This document shows positions 42,313-51,824 of a stretch of 64,000 nt of DNA, in pieces. The first letter of the stretch is position 1, and each line of letters begins with the position of its first letter. This stretch comes from Brevibacterium sp. UCMA 11754 (GTDB lineage Bacteria > Actinomycetota > Actinomycetes > Actinomycetales > Brevibacteriaceae), in contig NZ_JACBOT010000009.1 in assembly GCF_021532275.1 (NCBI RefSeq), positions 124,001-188,000 on the forward strand. The letters are read 5' to 3'. Position numbers and translations under genes: made by a program. A model generated the notes under the pieces. That model saw only the letters and a list, made by a program, of their open reading frames with translations, did not search any database and had not been told where the DNA came from.

Positions 42313-42328
42313 GGGAACACATGTACGA
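42313..42328 (-). promoter_or_regulatory. LexA-like SOS box before ruvA
   Basis: The minus strand reads TCGTACATGTGTTCCC. The actinobacterial LexA consensus is TCGAAC-N4-GTTCGA; this site matches 9 of 12 defined bases, including the AC/GT core. It lies 17 bp before the ruvA start. Confidence 0.55.
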
Positions 42329-42427
42329 ATCCAGGCTATCAGCTAGTCTCCGAGTACCTGACTCGACATACCGACGATACCAAGGCTCCGGCCAGTTGCG
42401 GACAGCCCGGAAGACATCACCAGCGCA

Positions 42428-44560
42428 TTACTGCGGTGGAATTTCTGTCCCGTCTGACAGCCCGTCGATGATCTCCTGTGCGACGAACCTGGAGTGCAGG
42501 ATCGGGCGCCGTTCGACATCGATGCTCGGTGGCGGGATCCATGCAGGTCGACCGTCGTGAAGCATTCGGGCGTACCAGTCCGATTTGTCGATCAGGTGGT
42601 GATGCAGTCCGCATGCCAGTGTGAGGTTGTTGATGTCGGTCCTGCCGTCGTCAGCCCAGGGCACAATGTGGTGCGCGTCGCACCATCCTGGCGGTGCATC
42701 ACATCCGGGGAATGTGCAGCCTTGATCCCTGGCTGCGAGTATTGCCACCTGCCTGTTCGTGGCATATCGAGCTTCGGTGGCGATTTCCATCGTTTTGGCT
42801 TTGTCCGACATGAGGTGGAAGAAGACTGACCCGTTCAATCCTTCGCTGGCCGCCGTTGATATCGGAAATTCGGTTTCGCAACCTGTGGTCGAGCGTCCTT
42901 TTCCGGTCGCAATGTCTTCGGCTTTTGCGGTGACGACCAAGGCGAATGGCGAACCGCGCCCTATCCGGTCCATCTCGACGCGGGAGATCATTGTTGCAAA
43001 TCGTTCGTAGATTCGATTGCGCACTGTTCCTTGACTCGCGCTTGTGTCGACCAGCGCTCCGTCTTCGCTGACGCCGAAGCTCGAGAACCCAGAAGCGGCC
43101 GAATCGGAATCACCTGTATCGGCAATCCAGTCCGGCCGACCCTCTGGCAGATCATGTGGCAACGGCGCGTCCGAGACGTCCCCCGCCAGAACGGCTCGAA
43201 AGATGTCGAATTCAGGCTCGGCAGGACCCTCGTCTTTCGCGGTCGTGCGCGCGCCATCAGTCGAGTACGTGCCATCTGTGGTGCACTCGCCATCGTGAGC
43301 TTGCAGAGTTTCCGTCGAGCCTGGTACGCCCTGTGCGTTTTCCGAATTGTCACCCGGCAGAATACGCGAGGCCAGCAGTCCGTTGAGGACTCCTCCTGAG
43401 ACTGAATCCAGGAGGCCTCTGAGATCCCAATCGCCGTCATCCCGGGCTCGCACATTCACGTAACAGCGCGAGCGATCCCGCGGAAGCTTCGGTTCTTCTC
43501 CGTCGGGATCAATCCGGTCCAGAATCGAACCGAAGATCGTCTTCAAGTCTGCGACTCGGACACGCGGTGCCTTCTCCACGAGGTCCGCTTCGACTTTGTC
43601 GCGAACGGTGGAGGAAACCCAGATCGGCAGTTTGGAGAGACAGTCATTGATCTCGGTGGCCTGACCAGCCGAGAGCACTCCCGAGTGCAGGGCCTTGGCA
43701 ACGATCGGGTTGACGGGTTCTCTGGCCTGTCCCGTCATATAGACGCGGCCGCCAAGGTTCTTAGCAAGCTCGGCACGTCGGTTGGCCTCATATCCGGTCA
43801 GGTTCAACCGGCTCTGGACCAGCGCCTTCGTCGTCTTCGCTCCATAGTCGGTGGGTGTCACGCACCTTTCATAGACTGACAGAGCGACAGCAGACATCGC
43901 TTCGAGAATGCGAGTGGCGGTTTCGATCCCGTTGACGACCGTCATAGCGTGATCAGGCCCAAGAGGTCGTTCGAATCTCAGCAGTTCGTCTTTGAGGACG
44001 CTGAGTTCACCGATACTGCGGGTCAACTCAGGGGCAAGTCGGTCGAGGTCGCGCCATTCGAGATCCGACAGAAGTGGATGTGGCACGACGACAGTCGAAT
44101 CACCTTCGTCCGCAGTCGAGGACTGGTCGGTGCCACCGCCGTGACTATGCGTTCCAGCATCGGAGTCGAATGGTTCCCCGTCGACGAGAGCGCCAGACAT
44201 CCGCCCATCTGCTTCGGAATCACCGAGAAGAACCTGCTCATCGGAATGGGAGCCCTCGTTGCTGAGCCGGTCAGAATCGTCACTGTCGTGGTCTTCAATG
44301 GAAGTCGCTGGAACTGCCGCGATCGAATCGAGCCTATCCGCCAAAGGATTGCACGTCAGATCCATTCCGGCCGCCTCGAGCTGCTCACGAAACGATGCTG
44401 GCTCCGGCAACGATCCATCTTGGCCTGAAGCGGACTCCCCTGCAGTCGCGCCAGATGCCTGCGGGCCTCTTGCCGACTCACCCGCGGCGGTGCCAGGTGA
44501 ACGCTTTCCGCTCTTTCCTGGTGTCCGGTCGGGAGTGAGAGTCATCGTCTGAACATCCAT
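42428..44560 (-). CDS. DUF222/HNH endonuclease (13E12-repeat family)
   Basis: A 710-residue protein with a long acidic, disordered N-terminus, a helical DUF222 region (about 180-400, for example LVQSRLNLTGYEANRRAELA), a second acidic linker, and a C-terminal HNH nuclease domain at about 615-658: CTFPGCDAPPGWCDAHHIVP followed by NNLTLACGLHHHLI. The four Cys/His zinc positions and catalytic HH are intact. The family is multicopy in many actinobacteria and is thought to behave like a mobile or homing nuclease; its target is unknown. The gene lies between ruvC and ruvA, which are normally adjacent. Confidence 0.9.
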   Translation of the reverse strand: MDVQTMTLTPDRTPGKSGKRSPGTAAGESARGPQASGATAGESASGQDGSLPEPASFREQLEAAGMDLTCNPLADRLDSIAAVPATSIEDHDSDDSDRLSNEGSHSDEQVLLGDSEADGRMSGALVDGEPFDSDAGTHSHGGGTDQSSTADEGDSTVVVPHPLLSDLEWRDLDRLAPELTRSIGELSVLKDELLRFERPLGPDHAMTVVNGIETATRILEAMSAVALSVYERCVTPTDYGAKTTKALVQSRLNLTGYEANRRAELAKNLGGRVYMTGQAREPVNPIVAKALHSGVLSAGQATEINDCLSKLPIWVSSTVRDKVEADLVEKAPRVRVADLKTIFGSILDRIDPDGEEPKLPRDRSRCYVNVRARDDGDWDLRGLLDSVSGGVLNGLLASRILPGDNSENAQGVPGSTETLQAHDGECTTDGTYSTDGARTTAKDEGPAEPEFDIFRAVLAGDVSDAPLPHDLPEGRPDWIADTGDSDSAASGFSSFGVSEDGALVDTSASQGTVRNRIYERFATMISRVEMDRIGRGSPFALVVTAKAEDIATGKGRSTTGCETEFPISTAASEGLNGSVFFHLMSDKAKTMEIATEARYATNRQVAILAARDQGCTFPGCDAPPGWCDAHHIVPWADDGRTDINNLTLACGLHHHLIDKSDWYARMLHDGRPAWIPPPSIDVERRPILHSRFVAQEIIDGLSDGTEIPPQ

Positions 44561-44580
44561 TCGTCAACAACAGTGTTGCG

Positions 44581-44622
44581 TCTATACTATGATTATATAC
44601 GCTCTAACCGTTATTGTATAGA
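44581..44622 (-). promoter_or_regulatory. Promoter of the HNH gene within an AT-rich palindrome
   Basis: On the minus strand TATACA (44615-44620) and a perfect TATAAT (44592-44597) are 17 bp apart, about 30 bp before the HNH start. TCTATAC and its complement (44581-44587, 44616-44622) bracket the promoter. The region is far richer in A+T than its surroundings. Confidence 0.5.
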
Positions 44623-44816
44623 TGCATATTCGATTCCCTTCCGAATAGTTAGCATCACTTCGATTCTGCTCTATTGTGTTTCGCAGACTTCCGGACTCGG
44701 CCAAGGAACGATGACAGCTGCGAAGCGACCGGACTTCAGTGGCAGCCAAACAGACCGACAGCGACACTCACAACCGCTGCAACGCTGCTGAGCCGTCACG
44801 CCACTTCGCTACGCAG

Positions 44817-45413
44817 CTACTTGGATTTGCGAAGGGCCTTGGCCCACTGCTCCTGTGCTTTCGTCAGACCTGTGCCTTGGCGACCAGCGCTCTTACGCTC
44901 ATTGAGGTCCTTATTCGCTCCAGGAGTCGATTGCCCGCTGAGAGCTCCACGCCATGAGTGGCAGATAGCGATCGCGAGAGCATCCGCGGCATCGGCCGGC
45001 TTCGGCGCAGCCTCGAGTTCGAGGATCCGGGTCACCATGTTCGTGACCTGCTTCTTATCAGCCCGTCCCGACCCGGTGATGGCGGCTTTGACCTCGGAGG
45101 GCGTGTGCATCGCCACGGGCAGTCCACGTCTGGCGGCAAGCCCCATAGTCAGGCCTGACACCTGGGCAGTTCCCATAATCGTGGAGACATCATTGCGGGC
45201 AAACACTCGCTCGATGGCCACGACATCGGGACGGTACGTGTCCAACCAGCTGTCGAACGCCTCGGCGAGGGCGCCCAGACGCAGATCCACGGAGTCCGTT
45301 GACGGCGTGCGCAGCACATCGACGGATACCATTGTGGCCTTGCGGGCGGGCAGGGTGTCGATGACACCCAGCCCGCACCGGGTCAGACCAGGGTCAACGC
45401 CGAGGATTCTCAT
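44817..45413 (-). CDS. ruvC: Crossover junction endodeoxyribonuclease RuvC
   Basis: RuvC cuts Holliday junctions. Catalytic acids are in [14 protein letters not shown] (first Asp), [12 protein letters not shown] (Glu), and [13 protein letters not shown] (Asp pair). The ATG at 45413 is preferred to the TTG directly before it; 198 residues. It follows yebC by about 20 bp. A 256-bp gap and the HNH gene then separate it from ruvAB. Confidence 0.96.
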   Translation of the reverse strand: MRILGVDPGLTRCGLGVIDTLPARKATMVSVDVLRTPSTDSVDLRLGALAEAFDSWLDTYRPDVVAIERVFARNDVSTIMGTAQVSGLTMGLAARRGLPVAMHTPSEVKAAITGSGRADKKQVTNMVTRILELEAAPKPADAADALAIAICHSWRGALSGQSTPGANKDLNERKSAGRQGTGLTKAQEQWAKALRKSK

Positions 45414-45434
45414 CAATAACCAAATCCGGTCTCA

Positions 45435-46187
45435 TCAGGAATCAAGTTCGGCAAGAACCTCGTCGCTGACATCAGCATTGGAATAGACGTTCTGAACTTC
45501 GTCGCTGTCTTCGAGCGCATCGATGAGGTTGAAGACCTTGCTAGCGGTGTCCGCGTCCAAGCTGACTTCGATCCCGGGCACGAAGGATGCCTCGGCCGAG
45601 TCATAGTCGATGCCGGCATCGACAAGCGCTGTGCGCACAGCGACGAGGTCGGTGGCCTCGCAGATGATCTCGAAGTTCTCGCCTTCGTCCTTGACTTCTT
45701 CGGCGCCGGCGTCGAGGGTGGCCAGGAGGATCGAGTCCTCGTCGGTTCCCTCGGCAGGAACGATGATGACGCCCTTGCGGTCGAAGTTGTATGTCACCGA
45801 TCCGGGGTCTGCCATGGTGCCGCCGTTGCGCGTGACTGCCACGCGGACTTCGGAGGCCGCACGGTTGCGGTTGTCGGTCAGACATTCGATGAGGAGGGCG
45901 ACGCCGCCGGCGGCATATCCTTCGTACAGAATGTTCTCGTAGTTCACGGCAGAGCCGTCGAGACCACCGCCGCGCTTGACCGCGCGGGTGATGTTGTCGG
46001 CAGGAACCGAATTCTTCTTCGCCTTCTGGACCGCGTCGAACAGCGTCGGGTTGCCTTCGAGATCAGGCCCACCGTTGCGAGCGGCAACCTCGATGTTCTT
46101 GATCAGCTTGGCAAAGAGCTTGGCCCTCTTGGAGTCGATGGCAGCTTTTTTGTGTTTAGTCGTTGCCCACTTGGAATGACCTGACAC
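45435..46187 (-). CDS. yebC: YebC/PmpR-family protein (TACO1-like)
   Basis: YebC proteins were described as transcription regulators and more recently as ribosome-associated factors that ease translation of proline-rich stretches. The start [20 protein letters not shown] is diagnostic, followed by [20 protein letters not shown] and the acidic C-terminal domain. 250 residues, GTG at 46187 with AGGAA upstream. The yebC-ruvC order is conserved across actinobacteria. Confidence 0.95.
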   Translation of the reverse strand: MSGHSKWATTKHKKAAIDSKRAKLFAKLIKNIEVAARNGGPDLEGNPTLFDAVQKAKKNSVPADNITRAVKRGGGLDGSAVNYENILYEGYAAGGVALLIECLTDNRNRAASEVRVAVTRNGGTMADPGSVTYNFDRKGVIIVPAEGTDEDSILLATLDAGAEEVKDEGENFEIICEATDLVAVRTALVDAGIDYDSAEASFVPGIEVSLDADTASKVFNLIDALEDSDEVQNVYSNADVSDEVLAELDS

Positions 46188-46314
46188 TGGTGTTCCTTCC
46201 TATAGATACAGCCCCTAGAGTCTATACGCTCAGCACACCGTTATGTGCGCTGTACCGTACGAAGCAGCGCCCCGGTCATGCGGTACGTTCGCTCGGCCGA
46301 TGGCGAGCGGCCAC

Positions 46315-46794
46315 TCAGTCGATGACGAGGGGAACTTCGGGCACAGAGCCTTCAGCGACAAGATCCATGAGACTGAGAAGATTCTTCGGATAGATCGTCT
46401 CCGTCGTGGTCATCAGCTCTTCGCGGGACCACCACCGGAATTCGAGCAGACTGCGCTTCTCGATGTCCGTCCAGACGGCGTCCTCGAGCTCGATGTCCTC
46501 GCTCGTGCGGAATGCGAAGTAGGTTTCGCGCTGATGCAGAGACTTCTCCGTGAATTCGAAGACCCCGTCGCGGGTGGCCAAGGGTCCGATGAGCTCGCCG
46601 GGTTCGCATTCGATCCCGGTCTCCTCAGCGAGTTCGCGGGCCGCTGTCTGAGCCGCGGACTCCCCGAGTTCGGATCCGCCGCCGCAGGTCATCCACCACT
46701 GGTGAGTGGGCGTGAGCAGGTCCTGAGCTCGAATCAGGAGAACCTCGTCGCGCTCATTGAGTAGTACGACCCGTGAGGCTTTACGAGGTTTCAT
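46315..46794 (-). CDS. Nudix hydrolase
   Basis: A 159-residue protein with a perfect Nudix box at residues 39-61 (GGSELGESAAQTAARELAEE then TGI: G-x5-E-x7-RE-U-xEE-x-G-U), preceded by VVLLNERDEVLLIRAQD. It probably cleaves a nucleoside diphosphate derivative; substrate not predictable. Start ATG 46794 with GGGAG upstream. The 224-bp stretch between it and the S9 peptidase gene shows nothing I can name. Confidence 0.88.
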   Translation of the reverse strand: MKPRKASRVVLLNERDEVLLIRAQDLLTPTHQWWMTCGGGSELGESAAQTAARELAEETGIECEPGELIGPLATRDGVFEFTEKSLHQRETYFAFRTSEDIELEDAVWTDIEKRSLLEFRWWSREELMTTTETIYPKNLLSLMDLVAEGSVPEVPLVID

Positions 46795-47018
46795 GGTTCT
46801 CCCGGAGTTGACGATGGACGGATGCAGTCTGTGCAGAATAGTGAAGCGGCAAGCAACCGGCAAGACCGCAATCGTAACCGACAGAACGATATCGGGTAGT
46901 GCCCAGACGACCAAGCCGGTGACGTTCAATGTGAGAAATCACCGACTTGGGACGTGCTCTGGCCAGGTGCAAGAGGGGTAGGGGCATCGCCTCAGAGGCG
47001 GTTGAGTTGGTCATCGGC

Positions 47019-49040
47019 TCAGTGGATCGCCGAGGCGGTCTGGTCGTCGAGATTCGCATCGACGTCTCCGCCCAGATGCTGGTCCCACCAGTCGAGCATC
47101 GCTTCGAAACGCTGCCGACGGTGGCGGGGCTGGCCTGAGCGTGAGAGTTCGTGGTTCTCTCCGGGGAAGATGAGCATTTCGGTGTCCACACCCGCCCGCT
47201 GCAGCGCGGCATAGTACTGCTGAGCCTGTTCGAGCGGACAGCGGAAGTCGAGTTCGGAATGCATCACCAGGCTGGGCGTGCGCACCTGCGAGGCGTGCGC
47301 CAAAGGCGACTGCCGTGAAATGGCCTCCCGATCACGGGTGGTGTACTCCTCGGTGAAGAACCGTCCGATGTCGGAGGTGCCGACGAAGCTGTCGGGGTCG
47401 AGGTAGCCGCGTTCGACGATGGCCGCCTGGAAGCGATGATCAGCAGCGGTGATCATCGCGGTGAGATAGCCGCCGTAGGAACCGCCTTGGACGCCGAGGC
47501 GGGTGGAGTCGAGTTCTGCATCGCCGGCCACCGCGTGGTCGAGGACCGCGAGGACGTCGGCCATTGCTGGGACCGCCATGTCCCCCTGCACAGCTGTCCC
47601 CCATGCGCGGGTGCGTCCACCGGAGCCGCGCGGGTTCGCGTAGACCACGGCGTAGCCGGCCGAGGTGAGCACCTGGGTTTCATCGAACCACCCGTGGGTG
47701 TACTGCGCGAACGGTCCACCGTGGATGTTGAGAATGACGGGGAACGGGCCCGGGCCGCTGGGCTTCGCCAGCCACCCCGTGATGGCTCCGCCCTCACCGT
47801 CGACTCGAAGAAGCTGTGGAAGGACGGAATTCGCGGGCGCAGGATGTGCTCTGAGGGCCTCGCCGTCACCAGCGGGTGTCCTGCCGGGCCCGGAGAGTCG
47901 CACACGGTTGAGAACAGCAGGGTTCGTGGGCGTCTCCCCTGTCCAGACGAGACTGTCTCCGTCGACGTCGAAGCCGTTGACCACTGCAGTGTCATCCGTG
48001 AGGAAGTCCAGTTCGTCCAGCGTCCGCTTCTCGGCCGCCAGATCGATCGAGATGATCCGTGAGGCTCCGTCCGTGTCCACGACAGCGATGACAGAAGCCT
48101 CGGCCGCATCTGAGGCGTTTCCGGCAGTGTCGACGATCTGGGGCCGGATCGACGCGACAGAGACGGTCTCCGGGTCGGTCAGGCGTCGTGTCGAGCCAGT
48201 GGTCAGATCGTGGACGAAGAGTCCGGGCATCTGCCCGACGAAGTCGAGTTCGTCTCGGGTCAGCTCGTTGCCGACGAGCAGCACAGTCTCATCGTCGATC
48301 CAACGGTGCAGGTTCACGCTCATCCGCGGCAGCGTCAGCGGCTCCGGGTGGTCTCCGCCAAGCAGCCACACCGTCGCTCGCAGGTCGGGCTCGCCATGGT
48401 CGGGTACCACCGAGGAAACCAAGCTGACTCGGGTGCCGCTCGGTGAGAACTGCGGGTCGTGGACATCTGACTCCGGGGACTCCAGGAGCGTGGACAACGG
48501 AACCTCGGCGCCGCCGGCGATGCCGGACTTCCCCAGACCCGGTTCGACGAGATCGACCAGGAAGGCCCGCGCCGGACGGTCGTTCGTGTAGCCCAACCCA
48601 TTGCTCAGGTAGGCCGCCGAGGTGATTCGCCGTGGCGCTTCCTCACCGGCGGGGATGTCGTCATCCTGGCCGTAGCGTCCCGGCTCATTCACCCGCGCGA
48701 TGTAGAGTGCCCGTGCGCCCTCATCGTCGAGCGCGAACTCGGAGACGCCGAGGTGGTTGTCCGTGATCCGATGCGCCGTCTCGAGGCTGGAGCCGGCGAA
48801 CAGCTGAGCTGATTCCTTCTTGGCCGCACTCAGATACCCGGACCAAATGCTGCGAACTTCGGGGGCGAAGTCTCGCCAGTTGTGGGTCAGCCGTCTCGAG
48901 GTCTCCCCCGACAGCGCGAAGAGCTGCGAGAGGTAGCTGTTCGACTCAAGGTCGGGGCGGGTGATCGTGATGACGGCTTCGTTGCCGCGCAGCAGTGGGG
49001 ATGAGTACTCGGCGAGAGAGTCGAGATCTTCGGGGTTCAT
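47019..49040 (-). CDS. S9-family prolyl oligopeptidase-like peptidase
   Basis: A 673-residue cytoplasmic serine peptidase: an N-terminal beta-propeller-like region (about 1-400) with repeats such as DVHDPQFSPSGTRVSL, then an alpha/beta-hydrolase domain. The triad is visible: Ser521 in GGSYGGYLT, Asp598 in HSELDFRCP, His630 in GENHELSRSG; the oxyanion region has ILNIHGGPFAQYTHGW. No signal peptide. The ATG at 49040 overlaps the HIT gene stop, so translation is coupled to thrS-HIT. Acylaminoacyl- or dipeptidyl-peptidase activity is possible. Confidence 0.92.
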   Translation of the reverse strand: MNPEDLDSLAEYSSPLLRGNEAVITITRPDLESNSYLSQLFALSGETSRRLTHNWRDFAPEVRSIWSGYLSAAKKESAQLFAGSSLETAHRITDNHLGVSEFALDDEGARALYIARVNEPGRYGQDDDIPAGEEAPRRITSAAYLSNGLGYTNDRPARAFLVDLVEPGLGKSGIAGGAEVPLSTLLESPESDVHDPQFSPSGTRVSLVSSVVPDHGEPDLRATVWLLGGDHPEPLTLPRMSVNLHRWIDDETVLLVGNELTRDELDFVGQMPGLFVHDLTTGSTRRLTDPETVSVASIRPQIVDTAGNASDAAEASVIAVVDTDGASRIISIDLAAEKRTLDELDFLTDDTAVVNGFDVDGDSLVWTGETPTNPAVLNRVRLSGPGRTPAGDGEALRAHPAPANSVLPQLLRVDGEGGAITGWLAKPSGPGPFPVILNIHGGPFAQYTHGWFDETQVLTSAGYAVVYANPRGSGGRTRAWGTAVQGDMAVPAMADVLAVLDHAVAGDAELDSTRLGVQGGSYGGYLTAMITAADHRFQAAIVERGYLDPDSFVGTSDIGRFFTEEYTTRDREAISRQSPLAHASQVRTPSLVMHSELDFRCPLEQAQQYYAALQRAGVDTEMLIFPGENHELSRSGQPRHRRQRFEAMLDWWDQHLGGDVDANLDDQTASAIH

Positions 49041-49636
49041 CTGTTCCATTCCTTTGACAGCGCTGCCTGCACGTCGGCGTGCACCTGCGGCAGAGCTTTG
49101 GTCTGTGCCACGACGGGCAGGAAGTTCGAGTCCCCGCCCCATCTGGGCACAATGTGCTGGTGGAGGTGTGCGGCGATTCCGGCACCTGCCACGGGTCCTT
49201 GGTTCATTCCCAAGTTGAAGCCGTCCGGGGACGATACCGCGCGAATCACGGTCATGGCCTTCTGCGAGAAGCGGGCGAGTTCCGCCGTCTCCGACTCAGT
49301 CAGCTCCGTGTAGTCCGCGACGTGACGATAGGGGCAGATGAGGAGGTGACCCGGATTGTACGGGTACAGGTTGAGCACCGCGTACACTTCCTCACCGCGG
49401 GCGACGATCAGGCCCTGTTCGTCGGACTTCGTCGGTGCGCTGCAGAACGGGCACTCGGAGACTCCGGAATGCTTGGGTTTGTCCTGTCCTCCGATGTAGA
49501 CCATCCGATGCGGTGTCCACAGCCGCTGGAAGCCATCGGGCTCCCCCGGAAAGCCCGCAGCCGCCTCGGGTTCGGGCATGCCTTCACAAGGATCGGGCCT
49601 GCCCTCGCCGAGGCGGTTGTGTGGGTCCTCTGTCAT
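49037..49636 (-). CDS. HIT-family hydrolase/phosphorylase (Ap4A-type)
   Basis: A 199-residue histidine-triad protein with [10 protein letters not shown] at 157-166 and the upstream Zn-type pair CPFCSAP. It is of the kind encoded after thrS in actinobacteria (the M. tuberculosis Rv2613c position), reported there to phosphorolyse Ap4A, a by-product of aminoacyl-tRNA synthetases. The first 40 residues are Pro/Glu-rich. It overlaps thrS and the S9 gene by 4 bp each. Confidence 0.92.
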   Translation of the reverse strand: MTEDPHNRLGEGRPDPCEGMPEPEAAAGFPGEPDGFQRLWTPHRMVYIGGQDKPKHSGVSECPFCSAPTKSDEQGLIVARGEEVYAVLNLYPYNPGHLLICPYRHVADYTELTESETAELARFSQKAMTVIRAVSSPDGFNLGMNQGPVAGAGIAAHLHQHIVPRWGGDSNFLPVVAQTKALPQVHADVQAALSKEWNR

Positions 49637-51639
49637 ACCTGGGCCTTGGTTTCGATGGATTCGACGATCCGGGTGACCGCCTCGGCGACGGATACGCCGT
49701 TGTCCTGCTCACCGTTGCGGAAACGGAACGACACGGCATTCGCGTCGCGATCCTCCCCACCGGCGATGAGCACGAAGGGCACCTTCGACTTCGAGGCGTT
49801 GCGGATCTTCTTCGGGAACCGATCGTCGCTGTCATCGATCTCGACGCGAACGCCGGCGGCCCGCAGCTGTGCGGCCACCTCGGCGAGGTAGTCATTGAAC
49901 TCCTCGGCCACGGGGATGCAGGTGACCTGGACCGGTGCCAGCCAGACGGGGAACGCGCCCGCATAGTGTTCGATGAGCACACCCATGAACCGTTCGATGG
50001 ACCCGAACTTCGCCGAGTGGATCATCACCGGCTGCTTGCGGGTGCCGTCGGCGGCCTGATATTCCAGGCCGAAGCGCTCCGGCTGGTTGAAGTCGAGCTG
50101 CACGGTCGACATCTGCCAGGTCCGGCCGATGGCGTCGCGGGCCTGGACGGAGACCTTGGGCCCATAGAACGCGGCTCCGCCGGGATCGGGGACCAGCTCG
50201 AGTCCGGTCTCCCGTGCAACCTCTTCGAGGACCTGAGTGGCTTCTGCCCACTGCTCATCCGAACCGATGAACTTATCCTTCTTCTTCCCGTCTTCGTCGC
50301 GTGTGGAGAGTTCGAGGTAGAAGTCGTCGAGTCCGAAATCGCGCAGCAGGCTGAGGACGAATTCGAGCAGGTGACGGATCTCCTTCGCGGCGTCCTCCTG
50401 AGCCACATAGGAGTGCGAATCGTCCTGAGTCAGTGCGCGCACACGGGTGAGGCCGTGGACGACGCCAGAGGCCTCGTCACGGTACACGGTGCCGAATTCG
50501 AAGAGGCGCAGGGGAAGTTCGCGATAGGAGCGTCCACGCGAGCGGAAGATGAGGTTGTGCATCGGGCAGTTCATCGCCTTGAGACGATACGGGGTGCCCT
50601 CCTTGACGATCTCACCGGACTCGTCGCGGACCTCATCGACGGAGATCGGCGGGAACATGTTCTCGCCGTAGTACGGCAGGTGCCCGGAGGTGTAGTAGAG
50701 GGCTTCCTTCGAGATGTGCGGGGTGCCGACGTACTCGAAGCCCTCCTCGATGTGGCGGGCGCGGACGTAGTCCTCCATCTCACGCTTGATGATTCCGCCC
50801 TTCGGATGGAAGACGGGCAGACCGGAGCCGAGCTCCTCGGGGAACGAGAACAGGTCGAGTTCGGCGCCGAGCTTGCGGTGGTCACGACGTTCTGCCTCGG
50901 CGAGGCGATCCTGGTGGGCTTTGAGGTCCTCTTTCGAGGCCCAGGCGGTTCCGTAGACGCGCTGCAGGCTCGCATTGGCCTGGTCTCCGCGCCAATAGGC
51001 CGCCGAGGAGCGGGTGACCGCGAACCCGTTGCCGATCAGTTTGGTGGTGGGCAGGTGCGGTCCGCGGCAGAGGTCCTGCCACACGATTTCTCCCTTGCGG
51101 TCACGGTTCTCGTAGACGGTGAGCTCACCGGCGCCGACCTCGACGGAGGCCGAGTCGTCGGAGCCTGCGCCCTTGTCCGAGATGAGTTCGAGCTTGTAGG
51201 GCTCATTCGCCATGCGCTCGCGTGCTTCCGCCTCGTCCACGACGACACGGTTGAAGGTCTGGCCGGACTTAACGATCTGAGCGGCCTTCTTCTGAATCGC
51301 CTTGAGATCTTCAGGGGTGAAGGGCTCAGCGACATCGAAGTCGAAGTAATAGCCGTCAGTGATGTAGGGCCCGATGCCGAGCTTCGCGTCTGGGAACAGG
51401 TCCTGGACGGCCTGGGCGGTGACGTGTGCCGCCGAGTGGCGCAGGATGTCGAGACCTGCGGGGGAATCGATGGCGATCGGAGCGACCTTGTCACCAGCGG
51501 AAAGTTCGCGGCTGAGGTCGACAGGCTGCCCGTCGAGCCACATTGCAACGACCGTGCGGTCCGTGGAGAAGATCTCCGTGCCGGTCAGTCCCTGTTTCCA
51601 AGGAATGGTCTCTCCCGCGCAGTCAATGCTGTCTGCCAC
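49633..51639 (-). CDS. thrS: Threonine-tRNA ligase
   Basis: ThrS charges tRNA-Thr and edits Ser. It has the TGS domain, the editing site [13 protein letters not shown] (HxxxH) with CRGPHLP, and the class II core with zinc ligands in AMNCPMHN, motif 2 [11 protein letters not shown] and the C-terminal anticodon domain. From GTG 51639 (GGAG seven bases upstream) it has 668 residues; an ATG at 51678 is possible but adds a poorly conserved lead. Confidence 0.96.
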   Translation of the reverse strand: MADSIDCAGETIPWKQGLTGTEIFSTDRTVVAMWLDGQPVDLSRELSAGDKVAPIAIDSPAGLDILRHSAAHVTAQAVQDLFPDAKLGIGPYITDGYYFDFDVAEPFTPEDLKAIQKKAAQIVKSGQTFNRVVVDEAEARERMANEPYKLELISDKGAGSDDSASVEVGAGELTVYENRDRKGEIVWQDLCRGPHLPTTKLIGNGFAVTRSSAAYWRGDQANASLQRVYGTAWASKEDLKAHQDRLAEAERRDHRKLGAELDLFSFPEELGSGLPVFHPKGGIIKREMEDYVRARHIEEGFEYVGTPHISKEALYYTSGHLPYYGENMFPPISVDEVRDESGEIVKEGTPYRLKAMNCPMHNLIFRSRGRSYRELPLRLFEFGTVYRDEASGVVHGLTRVRALTQDDSHSYVAQEDAAKEIRHLLEFVLSLLRDFGLDDFYLELSTRDEDGKKKDKFIGSDEQWAEATQVLEEVARETGLELVPDPGGAAFYGPKVSVQARDAIGRTWQMSTVQLDFNQPERFGLEYQAADGTRKQPVMIHSAKFGSIERFMGVLIEHYAGAFPVWLAPVQVTCIPVAEEFNDYLAEVAAQLRAAGVRVEIDDSDDRFPKKIRNASKSKVPFVLIAGGEDRDANAVSFRFRNGEQDNGVSVAEAVTRIVESIETKAQV

Positions 51640-51710
51640 TGATCTTCTCCGTTCGTCTGTTCTAGGGTGTCTCGCCACTCGAGTCTAATACTAAATCGGC
51701 GGTGCGAAAT

Positions 51711-51746
51711 CAGTTGGGTGGCAGTCGTGAGACCGCCACCCAACTG
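51711..51746 (-). terminator. Hairpin after the Q/G/Y-rich membrane protein gene
   Basis: A perfect 12-bp stem (CAGTTGGGTGGC and its complement) with a 12-base loop lies about 80 bp after that gene and 70 bp before thrS, probably isolating the two transcripts. Confidence 0.6.
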
Positions 51747-51824
51747 GTGAATCATATGCAATTTTCGAAGTCCGCGCGGTTCGCGCCTATGTCAGTCGGG
51801 ATCGGAGCGTCGTCCCGAGCCGTA

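Noticed and set aside
46795-47018. A possible small gene between the Nudix and S9 genes
   Set aside because: No frame with a ribosome site and protein-like composition was found.
49435-51642. A 735-codon open frame on the plus strand opposite thrS and the HIT gene
   Set aside because: It is antisense to two clearly conserved genes and its translation is compositionally typical of a shadow frame in high-GC DNA.
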